Shown: positions 47,914-55,529 of the stretch, piece after piece
Layout of the letters: the number at the start of each line of letters is the position of its first letter
Numbering within the stretch: position 1 is the first letter of the stretch
DNA from: Porticoccus sp041395745
GTDB lineage: Bacteria; Pseudomonadota; Gammaproteobacteria; Pseudomonadales; Porticoccaceae
NCBI GenBank assembly: GCA_041395745.1
Contig: JAWKZV010000004.1
Location: 226,584-290,583 of the forward strand
Direction of reading: 5' to 3'
DNA: 64,000 nt
The notes under the pieces: generated by a model
Databases searched by the model: none
The model's input: the letters and a program-made list of their open reading frames with translations, nothing else
Told to the model about the DNA's origin: nothing
Position numbers and translations under genes: made by a program

Positions 47914-49383
47914 TTAACTGTCAATCCCCAGCGAATCCCACATTTCGTCCACCCGCGCCTTCACCTGTTCATCCATGGTGATGGCGCGTCCCCACTCCCG
48001 GTTGGTTTCACCGGGAAACTTGTGAGTGGCGTCGAAGCCGATTTTTGAGCCGAGGCCGGAGACTGGCGAGGCGAAATCCAGGTAGTCGATGGGCGTGTTT
48101 TCGATAATCACCGTGTCCCTGCGCGGATCCATCCTGGTGGTCATGGCCCAGATCACATCTTTCCAGTCCCGGGCATTCACGTCGTCGTCAGTGACCACCA
48201 CGAACTTGGTGTACATGAACTGGCGCAGGAATGACCACACTCCCATCATCACCCGCTTGGCGTGGCCGGGGTACTGCTTCTTCATGGTCACCACGGCCAT
48301 GCGGTAGGAGCATCCCTCCGGCGGCAGGTAGAAGTCGACGATCTCCGGAAACTGCTTGCGCAGGATCGGTACGAACACCTCGTTCAGTGCCACCCCGAGA
48401 ATGGCAGGCTCATCCGGCGGTCGACCGGTGTAGGTGCTGTGGTAGATGGGGTTCTTGCGATGGGTGATGCGCTCCACGGTAAACACCGGGAACTGATCCA
48501 CTTCGTTGTAGTAACCGGTATGGTCGCCAAACGGGCCCTCATCGGCCATTTCTCCCGGATACAGGTGTCCTTCGAGAATGAATTCGGCGCTGGCGGGCAC
48601 CTGCAGATTACTGCCCAGGCATTGGGCCACTTCGGTGCGCTCGCCGCGCAACAGGCCGGCAAAGGCGTATTCGGAGAGGCTGTCCGGCACCGGGGTCACG
48701 GCGCCGAGGATGGTGGCCGGATCGGCCCCTAGGGCGACGGCCACCGGGAACGGTTCCCCCGGGTGCTTTCGCTGCCAGTCGCGGAAATCCAGGGCGCCAC
48801 CGCGATGGGATAGCCAGCGCATGATCAGTTTGTTTTTGCCGATCACCTGCTGGCGATAGATGCCCAGGTTCTGGCGCTCCTTCTCGGGACCGCGGGTGAT
48901 CACCAGCGGCCAGGTGACCAGCGGGCCGGCGTCATCGGGCCAGCAGATCTGGATCGGCAGCTTGCCCAGATCGACCTCATCGCCCTCCAGTACCACCTGC
49001 TGGCAGGGGGCTTTTTTCACCAGCTTGGCGGGCATGTTCAAGATGGGTTTGAACTGGTGGCGCTTTTCCCACAGGTCCTTCATGCCCTTGGGCGGTTCTG
49101 GTTCCTTGAGAAAAGCCAGCAGTTCGCCCACTTCGCGCAGGGCGGAAATGTTTTCCTGGCCCATGCCGAGGGCAACCCGCTCGGGGGTGCCAAACAGGTT
49201 GCCAAGCACCGGGATATCGAAGCCTTTGGGATTTTCGAACAGCAGTGCCGGACCGCCGGCGCGCAGGGTGCGATCGCAGATCTCGGTCATTTCCAGTACC
49301 GGGTCGACCTCGACGCTGATGCGCTTCAGTTCGCCACGCTGCTCCAGGAAATCGATAAATTCCCGCAGATCCGAATGCTTCAT
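47914..49383 (-). CDS. ubiD: UbiD family 3-octaprenyl-4-hydroxybenzoate decarboxylase
   Basis: prFMN-dependent decarboxylase of ubiquinone synthesis. 489 residues from ATG 49383 (MKHSDLREFIDFLEQRGELK). Motifs: ALLFENPKGFDIPVLGNLFG, IQICWPDDAGPLVTWPLVIT, NLGIYRQQVIGKNKLIMRWL, SHRGGALDFRDWQ, EFILEGHLYPGEMADEGPFG, DHTGYYNEVDQFPVFTVERI and FVVVTDDDVNARDWKDVIWA. An upstream in-frame extension to 49473 is non-conserved. The prFMN synthase gene ubiX is not in the window. Confidence 0.95.
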   Translation of the reverse strand: MKHSDLREFIDFLEQRGELKRISVEVDPVLEMTEICDRTLRAGGPALLFENPKGFDIPVLGNLFGTPERVALGMGQENISALREVGELLAFLKEPEPPKGMKDLWEKRHQFKPILNMPAKLVKKAPCQQVVLEGDEVDLGKLPIQICWPDDAGPLVTWPLVITRGPEKERQNLGIYRQQVIGKNKLIMRWLSHRGGALDFRDWQRKHPGEPFPVAVALGADPATILGAVTPVPDSLSEYAFAGLLRGERTEVAQCLGSNLQVPASAEFILEGHLYPGEMADEGPFGDHTGYYNEVDQFPVFTVERITHRKNPIYHSTYTGRPPDEPAILGVALNEVFVPILRKQFPEIVDFYLPPEGCSYRMAVVTMKKQYPGHAKRVMMGVWSFLRQFMYTKFVVVTDDDVNARDWKDVIWAMTTRMDPRRDTVIIENTPIDYLDFASPVSGLGSKIGFDATHKFPGETNREWGRAITMDEQVKARVDEMWDSLGIDS

Positions 49384-49502
49384 AGAGTCGCCCCAAACAA
49401 GAGTGTGCCAAGTGTTACGACATCGGGCGGCGAATGCAACAACAGCCCATGGCGAGATCAGGGACGGATGCAAAACCCGGAAGTTGCGGGTACATTAGCG
49501 CC

Positions 49503-49862
49503 ATGATTTACACCTTGTTGATACTGGCCGTTGCCATCATTCACTTCTGCTTTGTGCTGTTTGTGATAGCTGGGGGGTTATTGGCATTTCACTGGCCAAC
49601 TATGATCTGGTGGCATCTCACCTGTGCAATATACGGTGTGGCGATTATGTTGATTGGCTGGCGCTGTCCGTTGACGGATATTGAGGTCTGGCTTCGACAG
49701 CAGCGCGGCGATGTTCTCTCCGAGCGCTGGGAGTTTCTGCGCCACTACGTCTGGTCACATCTGGGATTGGACGGCAACGAGTGGTTCATTACCGCGGCGT
49801 TGGTAGTGGCTCTTCTGGTGTTCAATTTTCGCGCCTATCAATCTGTGATTTTCTGGAGTTAG
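49503..49862 (+). CDS. DUF2784 family membrane protein
   Basis: 119 residues from ATG 49503, with three TM helices (about 2-25, 31-52, 95-112). Family signature: IIHFCFVLFVIAGGLLAFHW, then WWHLTCAIYGVAIMLIGWRC and PLTDIEVWLRQQRG. Function unknown. The next gene, a K+ channel-like protein, starts 2 bases after its stop. The start is divergent from ubiD across about 120 bases. Confidence 0.85.
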   Translation: MIYTLLILAVAIIHFCFVLFVIAGGLLAFHWPTMIWWHLTCAIYGVAIMLIGWRCPLTDIEVWLRQQRGDVLSERWEFLRHYVWSHLGLDGNEWFITAALVVALLVFNFRAYQSVIFWS

Positions 49863-49864
49863 CG

Positions 49865-50311
49865 TTGGACGGTATAGGCCTGATTTTTTTGTTCAACAGT
49901 GCAGTGGTGGGCATTGCTGTACTGATTCATTATGAGGCGCTGTACCGGTTGGCCCTTTGGTTGCCCAAGCTGGGCATAGCACCGCGTTTTCGGGTGCTGT
50001 GCGGCATTCTGGGCGCCTTCATTGCCCACGTGGTGGAAATCTGGCTGTTCGCCTTCGCCTATTACCTGCTGCTGGCATGGGATGGCATGGGTGCGCTGGG
50101 GGGTAATTTCAACGGCAGCATTCTGGACTGCAGCTACTTTTCCTTCAGCAACTACACCTCGTTGGGATACGGAGATATCGAGCCCTTCGGCAATATCCGC
50201 TTCCTCTCTGTGCTGGAAACACTGACCGGACTGATCCTGATCGGCTGGACCGCATCCTTCATGTACATTGAGATGCAGAAATTCTGGGTGCCCGGCAAAA
50301 GCAAAAGCTGA
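49865..50311 (+). CDS. Two-TM potassium-channel-like protein
   Basis: 148 residues from TTG 49865, with GGAG upstream. Two N-terminal hydrophobic segments (about 6-22 and 45-70) are followed by a pore loop with the selectivity-filter-like SFSNYTSLGYGDIEPFGNIR, and a C-terminal TM helix (about 112-132, LETLTGLILIGWTASFMYIE). Ion_trans_2-type pore; S-L-G-Y-G-D replaces the canonical T-V-G-Y-G-D. No RCK/TrkA domain. Likely co-transcribed with the DUF2784 gene. Convergent with purU. Confidence 0.82.
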   Translation: MDGIGLIFLFNSAVVGIAVLIHYEALYRLALWLPKLGIAPRFRVLCGILGAFIAHVVEIWLFAFAYYLLLAWDGMGALGGNFNGSILDCSYFSFSNYTSLGYGDIEPFGNIRFLSVLETLTGLILIGWTASFMYIEMQKFWVPGKSKS

Positions 50312-50323
50312 GCGATTGCTGGT

Positions 50324-51181
50324 TTATTCAAAGACGATGGTCTTGTTGCCGTGCAATAGCACCCGGTCTTCCAGGTGGTAGCGCAGGCCGCGGGCCAGCA
50401 CGGTTTTTTCCACATCCTTTCCCTTGCGCACCAGGTCGGGAATGCTGTCGTGGTGGCTGATACGCACCACGTCCTGTTCAATGATTGGCCCCGCATCCAG
50501 GTCGCTGGTAACGTAGTGACAGGTAGCGCCAATCAGTTTCACACCGCGTTCCGCTGCCTGGTGATAGGGCTTCGCGCCGATAAAGGCCGGTAAAAAGCTG
50601 TGGTGGATATTGATGATCTGGCCGGGGTGGCGGGCGCACAGGTCAGGCGGCAGGATCTGCATATAGCGGGCCAGTACGATCACGTCGGCGCAGCTCTGTT
50701 CAATCAGCTGCTCCACGGTGGCAAAGTGCTCGGCCTTGTTGTCCGGGTCCACGGGGGTGTGGTGATAGGGGATATTGTGCCAGCTCACGTAGCTGCGCAA
50801 ATCGTCGTGGTTGGAGATGACGCAGGGAATGTCGAACTGCATCTCGCCGCTGCGCCAGCGGTACAGCAGGTCAGACAGGCAGTGGGCCTGTTTGCTGGCC
50901 ATCAGCACCACCCGTTTCGGCACGCTGGTGTCGGTGAGACGCCACTGCATCTCGTACTGCTCCGCCAGCGGGGCAAAGCGGGCGGTCAGTTCCTCGGGGC
51001 CGTAGGGCAATGACTCTGCCGCAATCACCTGGCGCATGAAGAACCAGTTGCTCTCCGGGTCGCGGTAGTAGTTGGCTTCGGTCAGCAGGCCGCCTTCATT
51101 GGCGAGGAATGAGCTGACGGCGGCCACCAGGCCGACCCGGTCGGGGCAGGAGACAATCAGTCGGTAGCTGTGGCTGGTCAT
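50324..51181 (-). CDS. purU: Formyltetrahydrofolate deformylase
   Basis: Hydrolyses 10-formyl-THF to formate and THF, balancing one-carbon pools. 285 residues. N-terminal ACT domain (RLIVSCPDRVGLVAAVSSFL), a linker, and a C-terminal formyltransferase domain with IPCVISNHDDLRSYVSWHNI, VIVLARYMQILPPDLCARHP, the catalytic-loop IINIHHSFLPAFIGAKPYHQ, GATCHYVTSDLDAGPIIEQD and VLARGLRYHLEDRVLLHGNK. Complete. Confidence 0.95.
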   Translation of the reverse strand: MTSHSYRLIVSCPDRVGLVAAVSSFLANEGGLLTEANYYRDPESNWFFMRQVIAAESLPYGPEELTARFAPLAEQYEMQWRLTDTSVPKRVVLMASKQAHCLSDLLYRWRSGEMQFDIPCVISNHDDLRSYVSWHNIPYHHTPVDPDNKAEHFATVEQLIEQSCADVIVLARYMQILPPDLCARHPGQIINIHHSFLPAFIGAKPYHQAAERGVKLIGATCHYVTSDLDAGPIIEQDVVRISHHDSIPDLVRKGKDVEKTVLARGLRYHLEDRVLLHGNKTIVFE

Positions 51182-51287
51182 TTTCGCTTGTCCATCGCGT
51201 GGTTGTGCCGGGGGCAGAAGAGGTTGCCCCCGTTGCTAAAGGACGGGATTATACTGCGATTAAATTGCCGTTGTGCGAAGGGAAGCG

Positions 51288-51755
51288 ATGATGAATATTC
51301 AGTCTCTACCGGCCATGATTCTCGCCGCCTTGTGGATGTTGGCCGGCGCCCCGTTGGCCGAAGCCGAAATCTATACCTGGAAGGATGCCGACGGCAAAGT
51401 GCACTTCAGTGACAAGAAGCCGGAGGGTTCCGGCGCGACGTCGATTGATGTCCGGGTCAACACCATTACCTCCCCCAGTATTTCAGACAGTGAATTCCTC
51501 AGCGCCCGTGAGGCCGGTCAGGTAGTGATGTACAGTGCCGAATGGTGCGGGATATGCAAGAAGGCGCGGAAGTATTTTCAACAGCAGGGTATCCCGTTTC
51601 GGGAATACGATATCGAGACTTCACGCAAGGGGCGCCAGGATTACGAGAGTCTCAACGGCCGCGGTGTGCCCATCATCCTGGTAGGGTCCAAACGCATGGA
51701 CGGCTTCAGTGCGGAGCGTTTTCAATCCCTCTATAAGGGCAGTAAAGTCCGTTGA
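51288..51755 (+). CDS. Periplasmic DUF4124-glutaredoxin fusion protein
   Basis: 155 residues from ATG 51288 (GAAGCG upstream). Signal peptide about 1-26 (MILAALWMLAGAPLAEA); a DUF4124 module (about 27-55, AEIYTWKDADGKVHFSDKKP). The glutaredoxin-like domain (about 78-152) has a CxxC active site, VVMYSAEWCGICKKARKYFQ. The cis-Pro loop RGVPIILVGSKRMDGFS is intact. Predicted to act in the cell envelope as a thiol redox protein. Converges on the isochorismatase gene. Confidence 0.85.
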   Translation: MMNIQSLPAMILAALWMLAGAPLAEAEIYTWKDADGKVHFSDKKPEGSGATSIDVRVNTITSPSISDSEFLSAREAGQVVMYSAEWCGICKKARKYFQQQGIPFREYDIETSRKGRQDYESLNGRGVPIILVGSKRMDGFSAERFQSLYKGSKVR

Positions 51756-51761
51756 AGCAAT

Positions 51762-52307
51762 TCATTTGACCAGTTGCAGTACCTGCCGGAATTGAGGGTG
51801 CTCGGCACTGCCCAGCCATTCGAACAGGACCATCTCCGTGGAGACGATTTCCGCGCCGTGCGCCGCCATGCGCTGCAGGGCGGCGAGGCGGTTGTCCGGC
51901 AGTCTTGAGCCCACGGCATCGCTGACCACGAATACCTTTATGCCGAACTCCAGCAGCCCCAGCACGGTCTGCAAGACGCACACGTGGGCCTCGCAGCCCG
52001 CCACTACAAGCTGTTTTCGCCCGGTAACCAGTTGGTCGACCAAGTTCCCGCGGCAGGCGTCAAACGTCATTTTTTTCAGCACCGGTTCGTTCATGCCCGC
52101 TGTCAGGTCGGGGGCAGTATGGCCGAGCCCCTCGGGATACTGTTCGGTGAAAATGCGGGGGATGTCCAGCAGGCGGGCGGCTTCGAGCAGCCTGTGCGCA
52201 TTGGCCATCACCTGCCGGCCATTGGCAATGGCCGGCAGCAGTTTCTGCTGGATATCAATTACCGCCAGGGCGGAGCTATGGGGATCAACGGTCAGCATGT
52301 CATGCAC
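51762..52307 (-). CDS. Isochorismatase-family cysteine hydrolase (YcaC-like)
   Basis: 181 residues. Catalytic triad elements are visible: Asp in LAVIDIQQKLLPAI (about 18), Lys in PVLKKMTFDACRG (about 79) and Cys in LVVAGCEAHVCVLQTVLGLL (about 112), followed by FVVSDAVGSR. Amide or related small-molecule hydrolase; substrate unknown. Its start overlaps the TetR stop by 8 bases, so it is in an operon with that regulator. Confidence 0.88.
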   Translation of the reverse strand: MHDMLTVDPHSSALAVIDIQQKLLPAIANGRQVMANAHRLLEAARLLDIPRIFTEQYPEGLGHTAPDLTAGMNEPVLKKMTFDACRGNLVDQLVTGRKQLVVAGCEAHVCVLQTVLGLLEFGIKVFVVSDAVGSRLPDNRLAALQRMAAHGAEIVSTEMVLFEWLGSAEHPQFRQVLQLVK

Positions 52308-52932
52308 CTGCGGTGATCCCTGCCGTCAGCTCCGCGGCAAATTGCGCCATCATGGCCTCGGCGTTGACGCCAAAAATACGAATGCGACCGGTATGGGACA
52401 GCAACAGCAGGCCGGTGGCGTGGGCGAACAGGCTAACGGTGATTTCAAGGGCTTTTGTTTCACTTGCCCCAAGGGCGATGGCGGCATCGGTGATGGGTTG
52501 CAGGCCGTGTTGCAGCTCGCGGTTGAGTTGCCGGTCCCGCTCCTTGCCGAGGCCGTGGGGTTTCATGCCGCCCCGGAACAGGTAGAACCCAAGGTCCAGA
52601 TCGCCGGGGTTGTCACGGTAATAGAGGAAAAAGGCCATGGCCGCCGACTGCATTTTATCTGCGGGGTTATCACTGCGGGCGATGGCCCGTTCAGTTTCCA
52701 GGCGCAGGCTGTCCAGGGATCGGGACAGCAGTTCGGCGTAGACAGCTTCCTTGGAGTCAAAATGGAAGTACAGGGCCGCAGGGGTGTATCCCGCAGCCTT
52801 GGCAATGGCGCGCAGACTGGCGCCCTCCAGTCCCTCCTGTTCAAACACCTGGCGCGCCGCCGCGAGAATAATATCCCGCTTCAGCTCCTTTACCGCATTG
52901 CGACGTTTGCTGGTGCTGTTCTCCGTTGCCAT
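52300..52932 (-). CDS. TetR/AcrR family transcriptional regulator
   Basis: 210 residues. HTH (about 18-62): DIILAAARQVFEQEGLEGAS, then LRAIAKAAGYTPAALYFHFD and SKEAVYAEL. The ligand domain continues to about 200. It is divergent from the 4-hydroxybutyryl-CoA-dehydratase-like gene. Two TCTAAC-type palindromes lie in the shared promoter region, so it probably represses both itself and that gene. Ligand could be an acyl-CoA or aromatic (inference from neighbour). Confidence 0.9.
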   Translation of the reverse strand: MATENSTSKRRNAVKELKRDIILAAARQVFEQEGLEGASLRAIAKAAGYTPAALYFHFDSKEAVYAELLSRSLDSLRLETERAIARSDNPADKMQSAAMAFFLYYRDNPGDLDLGFYLFRGGMKPHGLGKERDRQLNRELQHGLQPITDAAIALGASETKALEITVSLFAHATGLLLLSHTGRIRIFGVNAEAMMAQFAAELTAGITAGA

Positions 52933-52972
52933 CGAGTTCTCCCAAATTCCGACTCAGCCTTGATCAGTTAAT

Positions 52973-53005
52973 TCTAACAGTGTTAGATTATTTAACAACG
53001 TTAGA
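52973..53005. promoter_or_regulatory. Twin TetR operators in the divergent promoter
   Basis: TCTAAC-AGT-GTTAGA (52973-52987) and TTTAAC-AAC-GTTAGA (52991-53005) are two copies of the same palindromic half-site, offset by 18 bases. They lie between the divergent tetR and flavoprotein genes, a layout suited to two TetR dimers binding cooperatively. Confidence 0.75.
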
Positions 53006-53041
53006 ATTTGTCTGCCGGTTTGAAGGCATGAGGAGGTCGCC

Positions 53042-54562
53042 ATGTTGATGAATGCCGAGGAATACCGGGAATCCCTGCGCCGTTATCGGCCCCGGGTATT
53101 TGTCGATGGGCGCCGGGTGGACAGTGTGGTCGATGAGCCTTCACTGGCCCCGGGGATTACCGCTGTAGGTATCAGCTACGACTATGCCCGGAAAATTCAG
53201 CATGCCGAACTGATGACTGCCACACAGCGGACCTCCGGCAAGCTGGTCAATCGCATGTTGCATATCAACGACGGCAGCAGCGACCTGCTGGCGAAGCTGG
53301 AGGCAGTGCGGCTGGTTTGTGCGGAATCCGGTTGTGCCCAGCGCTATCTCAGCCACGATGCGCTCAACGGCCTCTACCAATCCACCTGGCTTACCGATGC
53401 CAATCATGGCACCGACTACCACCAGCGGTTTCTGGCCTATCTGCACGAAGTGCAGGAACAGGATCTCACCCTGGGCGTGGCAATGACCGACGCCAAGGGA
53501 GATCGCTCCCTGCGACCGGGGCAACAGGCCAACCCGGATGTCTATGTGCGCATCGTTGAGCGGCGAGAGGGCGGTATCGTCATCAGTGGCACCAAGGCCA
53601 TTGTCACCGGGGCGCCCTACATGCACGAGTTCCTAGTGATGCCCTGCCGCACTCATCGCCCCGAGGATGCCGACTATGCCGTGGCCTGTGCGGTGCCGGT
53701 GGATGCTCCAGGGGTGACCATCGTCGCCCGCCCCGCCGGAAGGCCAGGGGAGAGTGCCGCCAAGTTCTCGGCGAAATACGGCCAGTCCACCGGTGTGGTG
53801 ATGTTCGAGAATGTCTTTGTGCCCCACGAGCGGGTATTCCTGGCCGGGGAGTGCGAAGAGGGCGGGTTTCTTACCACCAGCTACGCCACCCATCACCGTC
53901 ACTCCTGTATCGGGGCGCGGGCCGGTTTCGGCGATCTGTTGATCGGGGCCGGGGCCCTGATGACAGAAGCGAATGGACTTGATCCGGAGCGCCATGGCCA
54001 CATTCGCGAGGCGATGGTGGAGTTGATTACCATCACCGAGAGCTTCTATGCCTGCGGGGTGGCTGCCTCGGTCTATTGTCAGGATGATCCGGCGGGCAAC
54101 GTGGTGCCCGATGCGGTGTTCAGCAATATCGGCAAGCTGCTGCTGGCCACCAAGATCTACGACATGCACAAGTTGGCACACTACGTATCCGGCGGGTTGA
54201 TTGTGGCGCTGCCCGGCCCCGATGAGGACCACAACCCGGAAACCGCAGCATCGCTGGCGGCAGTCCTGGGTGGCCGGGCCGATATCCCCGCTGCCCAGCG
54301 TCTGGAGGTGGCCCGCCTGATCGAGGATCTCACCGCCTCGAACCAGGGTGGCTGGTACTCAGTGATCTCGCTGCACGGTGGTGGTTCGCCGGAGGCGATG
54401 AAAAGGGAGATCTGGCGCAATTACCCCACCTACGAGAAGCGCGAGCTGGTGGAGCGGTTGCTGGATCGCGGTGTGCTGGACGAGGGCAAACGGGTTTCCC
54501 GCCAGCCGGGGCGCTGCTGTGCCAAAGGCTGCCAGGCTCCTCCCGAACAGCCCGGTTCCTGA
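53042..54562 (+). CDS. HpaB/4-hydroxybutyryl-CoA dehydratase-like flavoprotein lacking some cluster ligands
   Basis: 506 residues of the 4-hydroxyphenylacetate 3-hydroxylase/AbfD family. It resembles 4-hydroxybutyryl-CoA dehydratase along its length: MNAEEYRESLRRYRPRVFVD, LTLGVAMTDAKGDRSLRPGQ, NPDVYVRIVERREGGIVISG, VVMFENVFVPHERVFLAGEC, HRHSCIGARAGFGDLLIGAG and VISLHGGGSPEAMKREIW. Of the [4Fe-4S] ligands in AbfD, the first Cys (SGCAQRY) and the His (HHRHS) remain. The second Cys position is Tyr and the third is Ala. An odd Cys-rich tail (CCAKGC) ends it. It may act as a flavin-only isomerase or a monooxygenase. Function uncertain. Confidence 0.75.
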   Translation: MLMNAEEYRESLRRYRPRVFVDGRRVDSVVDEPSLAPGITAVGISYDYARKIQHAELMTATQRTSGKLVNRMLHINDGSSDLLAKLEAVRLVCAESGCAQRYLSHDALNGLYQSTWLTDANHGTDYHQRFLAYLHEVQEQDLTLGVAMTDAKGDRSLRPGQQANPDVYVRIVERREGGIVISGTKAIVTGAPYMHEFLVMPCRTHRPEDADYAVACAVPVDAPGVTIVARPAGRPGESAAKFSAKYGQSTGVVMFENVFVPHERVFLAGECEEGGFLTTSYATHHRHSCIGARAGFGDLLIGAGALMTEANGLDPERHGHIREAMVELITITESFYACGVAASVYCQDDPAGNVVPDAVFSNIGKLLLATKIYDMHKLAHYVSGGLIVALPGPDEDHNPETAASLAAVLGGRADIPAAQRLEVARLIEDLTASNQGGWYSVISLHGGGSPEAMKREIWRNYPTYEKRELVERLLDRGVLDEGKRVSRQPGRCCAKGCQAPPEQPGS

Positions 54563-54632
54563 GCGGCCAGATTGCAGCTCCAGCGGTTCTGCGGCATAGT
54601 ACGCCGCAATTGACTGCAAGCCGGAAACCCCC

Positions 54633-55295
54633 ATGACTGACTACCTGATCGCACCCTCCATTCTCTCTGCAGATTTTGCCCGGTTGGGTCAGGAAGTGGA
54701 TGCAGTGCTCGACGCCGGTGCCGACGTGGTGCACTTTGATGTCATGGACAACCACTATGTGCCGAACCTGACTATCGGTCCGATGGTGTGCAAGGCACTG
54801 CGCAATTACGGCATCACAGCGCCCATCGACGTGCACCTGATGGTGGAGCCGGTGGATCAGCTCATCGGTGACTTCGCCGCTGCCGGCGCCAGCTGGATTA
54901 CCTTTCACCCGGAGGCTTCCCGCCATGTGGATCGCTCCCTGCAGCTGATTCGCGACGCCGGTTGCAAGAGCGGTCTGGTGCTGAATCCCGCTACCGGCCT
55001 GGAGACGGTGAAGTATGTGCTGGACAAGATTGACGTACTGTTGCTGATGTCGGTGAACCCTGGCTTTGGCGGCCAGAAGTTCATTCCGGCGACCCTCGAT
55101 AAGCTGCGTGAAGCGCGCGCGCTGATCGACGCCAGCGGACGCGATATCCGCCTGGAGATTGATGGCGGGGTGACCGCTGCCAATATTCGCGAAATCGCCG
55201 ATGCCGGGGCCGACACTTTTGTCGCCGGTTCCGCCATCTATGGGGCTAGTGACTACAGTGCAGCGATTGCTGCCATGCGCTCCGCCCTGGCTTGA
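54633..55295 (+). CDS. rpe: Ribulose-phosphate 3-epimerase
   Basis: Pentose phosphate enzyme of 220 residues, TIM barrel. Motifs IAPSILSADFARLGQEVDAV, VVHFDVMDNHYVPNLTIGPM (metal His/Asp), DVHLMVEPVDQLIGDFAAAG, ITFHPEAS, LLMSVNPGFGGQKFIPATL and RLEIDGGVTAANIREIADAG. Precedes trpE, as in many gammaproteobacteria, but without a gph gene between them here. Confidence 0.96.
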   Translation: MTDYLIAPSILSADFARLGQEVDAVLDAGADVVHFDVMDNHYVPNLTIGPMVCKALRNYGITAPIDVHLMVEPVDQLIGDFAAAGASWITFHPEASRHVDRSLQLIRDAGCKSGLVLNPATGLETVKYVLDKIDVLLLMSVNPGFGGQKFIPATLDKLREARALIDASGRDIRLEIDGGVTAANIREIADAGADTFVAGSAIYGASDYSAAIAAMRSALA

Positions 55296-55382
55296 ATTGC
55301 GAGCGCAGCCGCGGCTAAGTGGTTGACTTTCCTGCAACCGTTGAATGAATTAGAATGCGCCCTCTGACGATTGGAGGCATTT

Positions 55383-55448
55383 GTGGCGTTCAGTAACCGC
55401 CCATCTCAAATTTCTGCTCACCTCGGCTGGCGATGGCGCAGCTGCTGA
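55383..55448 (+). CDS. trpL: trp leader peptide (TrpL-like)
   Basis: GTG-started ORF of 21 codons with GGAGG five bases upstream. The peptide ends GWRWRSC, so two Trp codons (55428-55430 and 55434-55436) lie close together near the end. A terminator hairpin begins 6 bases after its stop. This is the classic arrangement for ribosome-mediated attenuation of the trp operon. Promoter elements TTGACT (55323) and TAGAAT (55351) are present but spaced 22 bases apart, so only tentative. Confidence 0.8.
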   Translation: MAFSNRPSQISAHLGWRWRSC

Positions 55449-55453
55449 TCCCT

Positions 55454-55478
55454 GCTGCCTGAATGGCAGCCGCTTTTT
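55454..55478 (+). terminator. trp attenuator terminator
   Basis: GCTGCC (55454-55459) and GGCAGC (55465-55470) form a 6-bp stem with a TGAAT loop, followed by CGC and five T. GCAGC at 55438-55442 could pair with GCTGC of the terminator's 5' arm and act as an antiterminator. Together with the upstream peptide this should couple trpE transcription to charged tRNA-Trp. Confidence 0.75.
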
Positions 55479-55529
55479 GCCTTCTTTTAGTCCGATGACA
55501 TCTGCGTTTGATAGCGCAAGGGAAAGATC

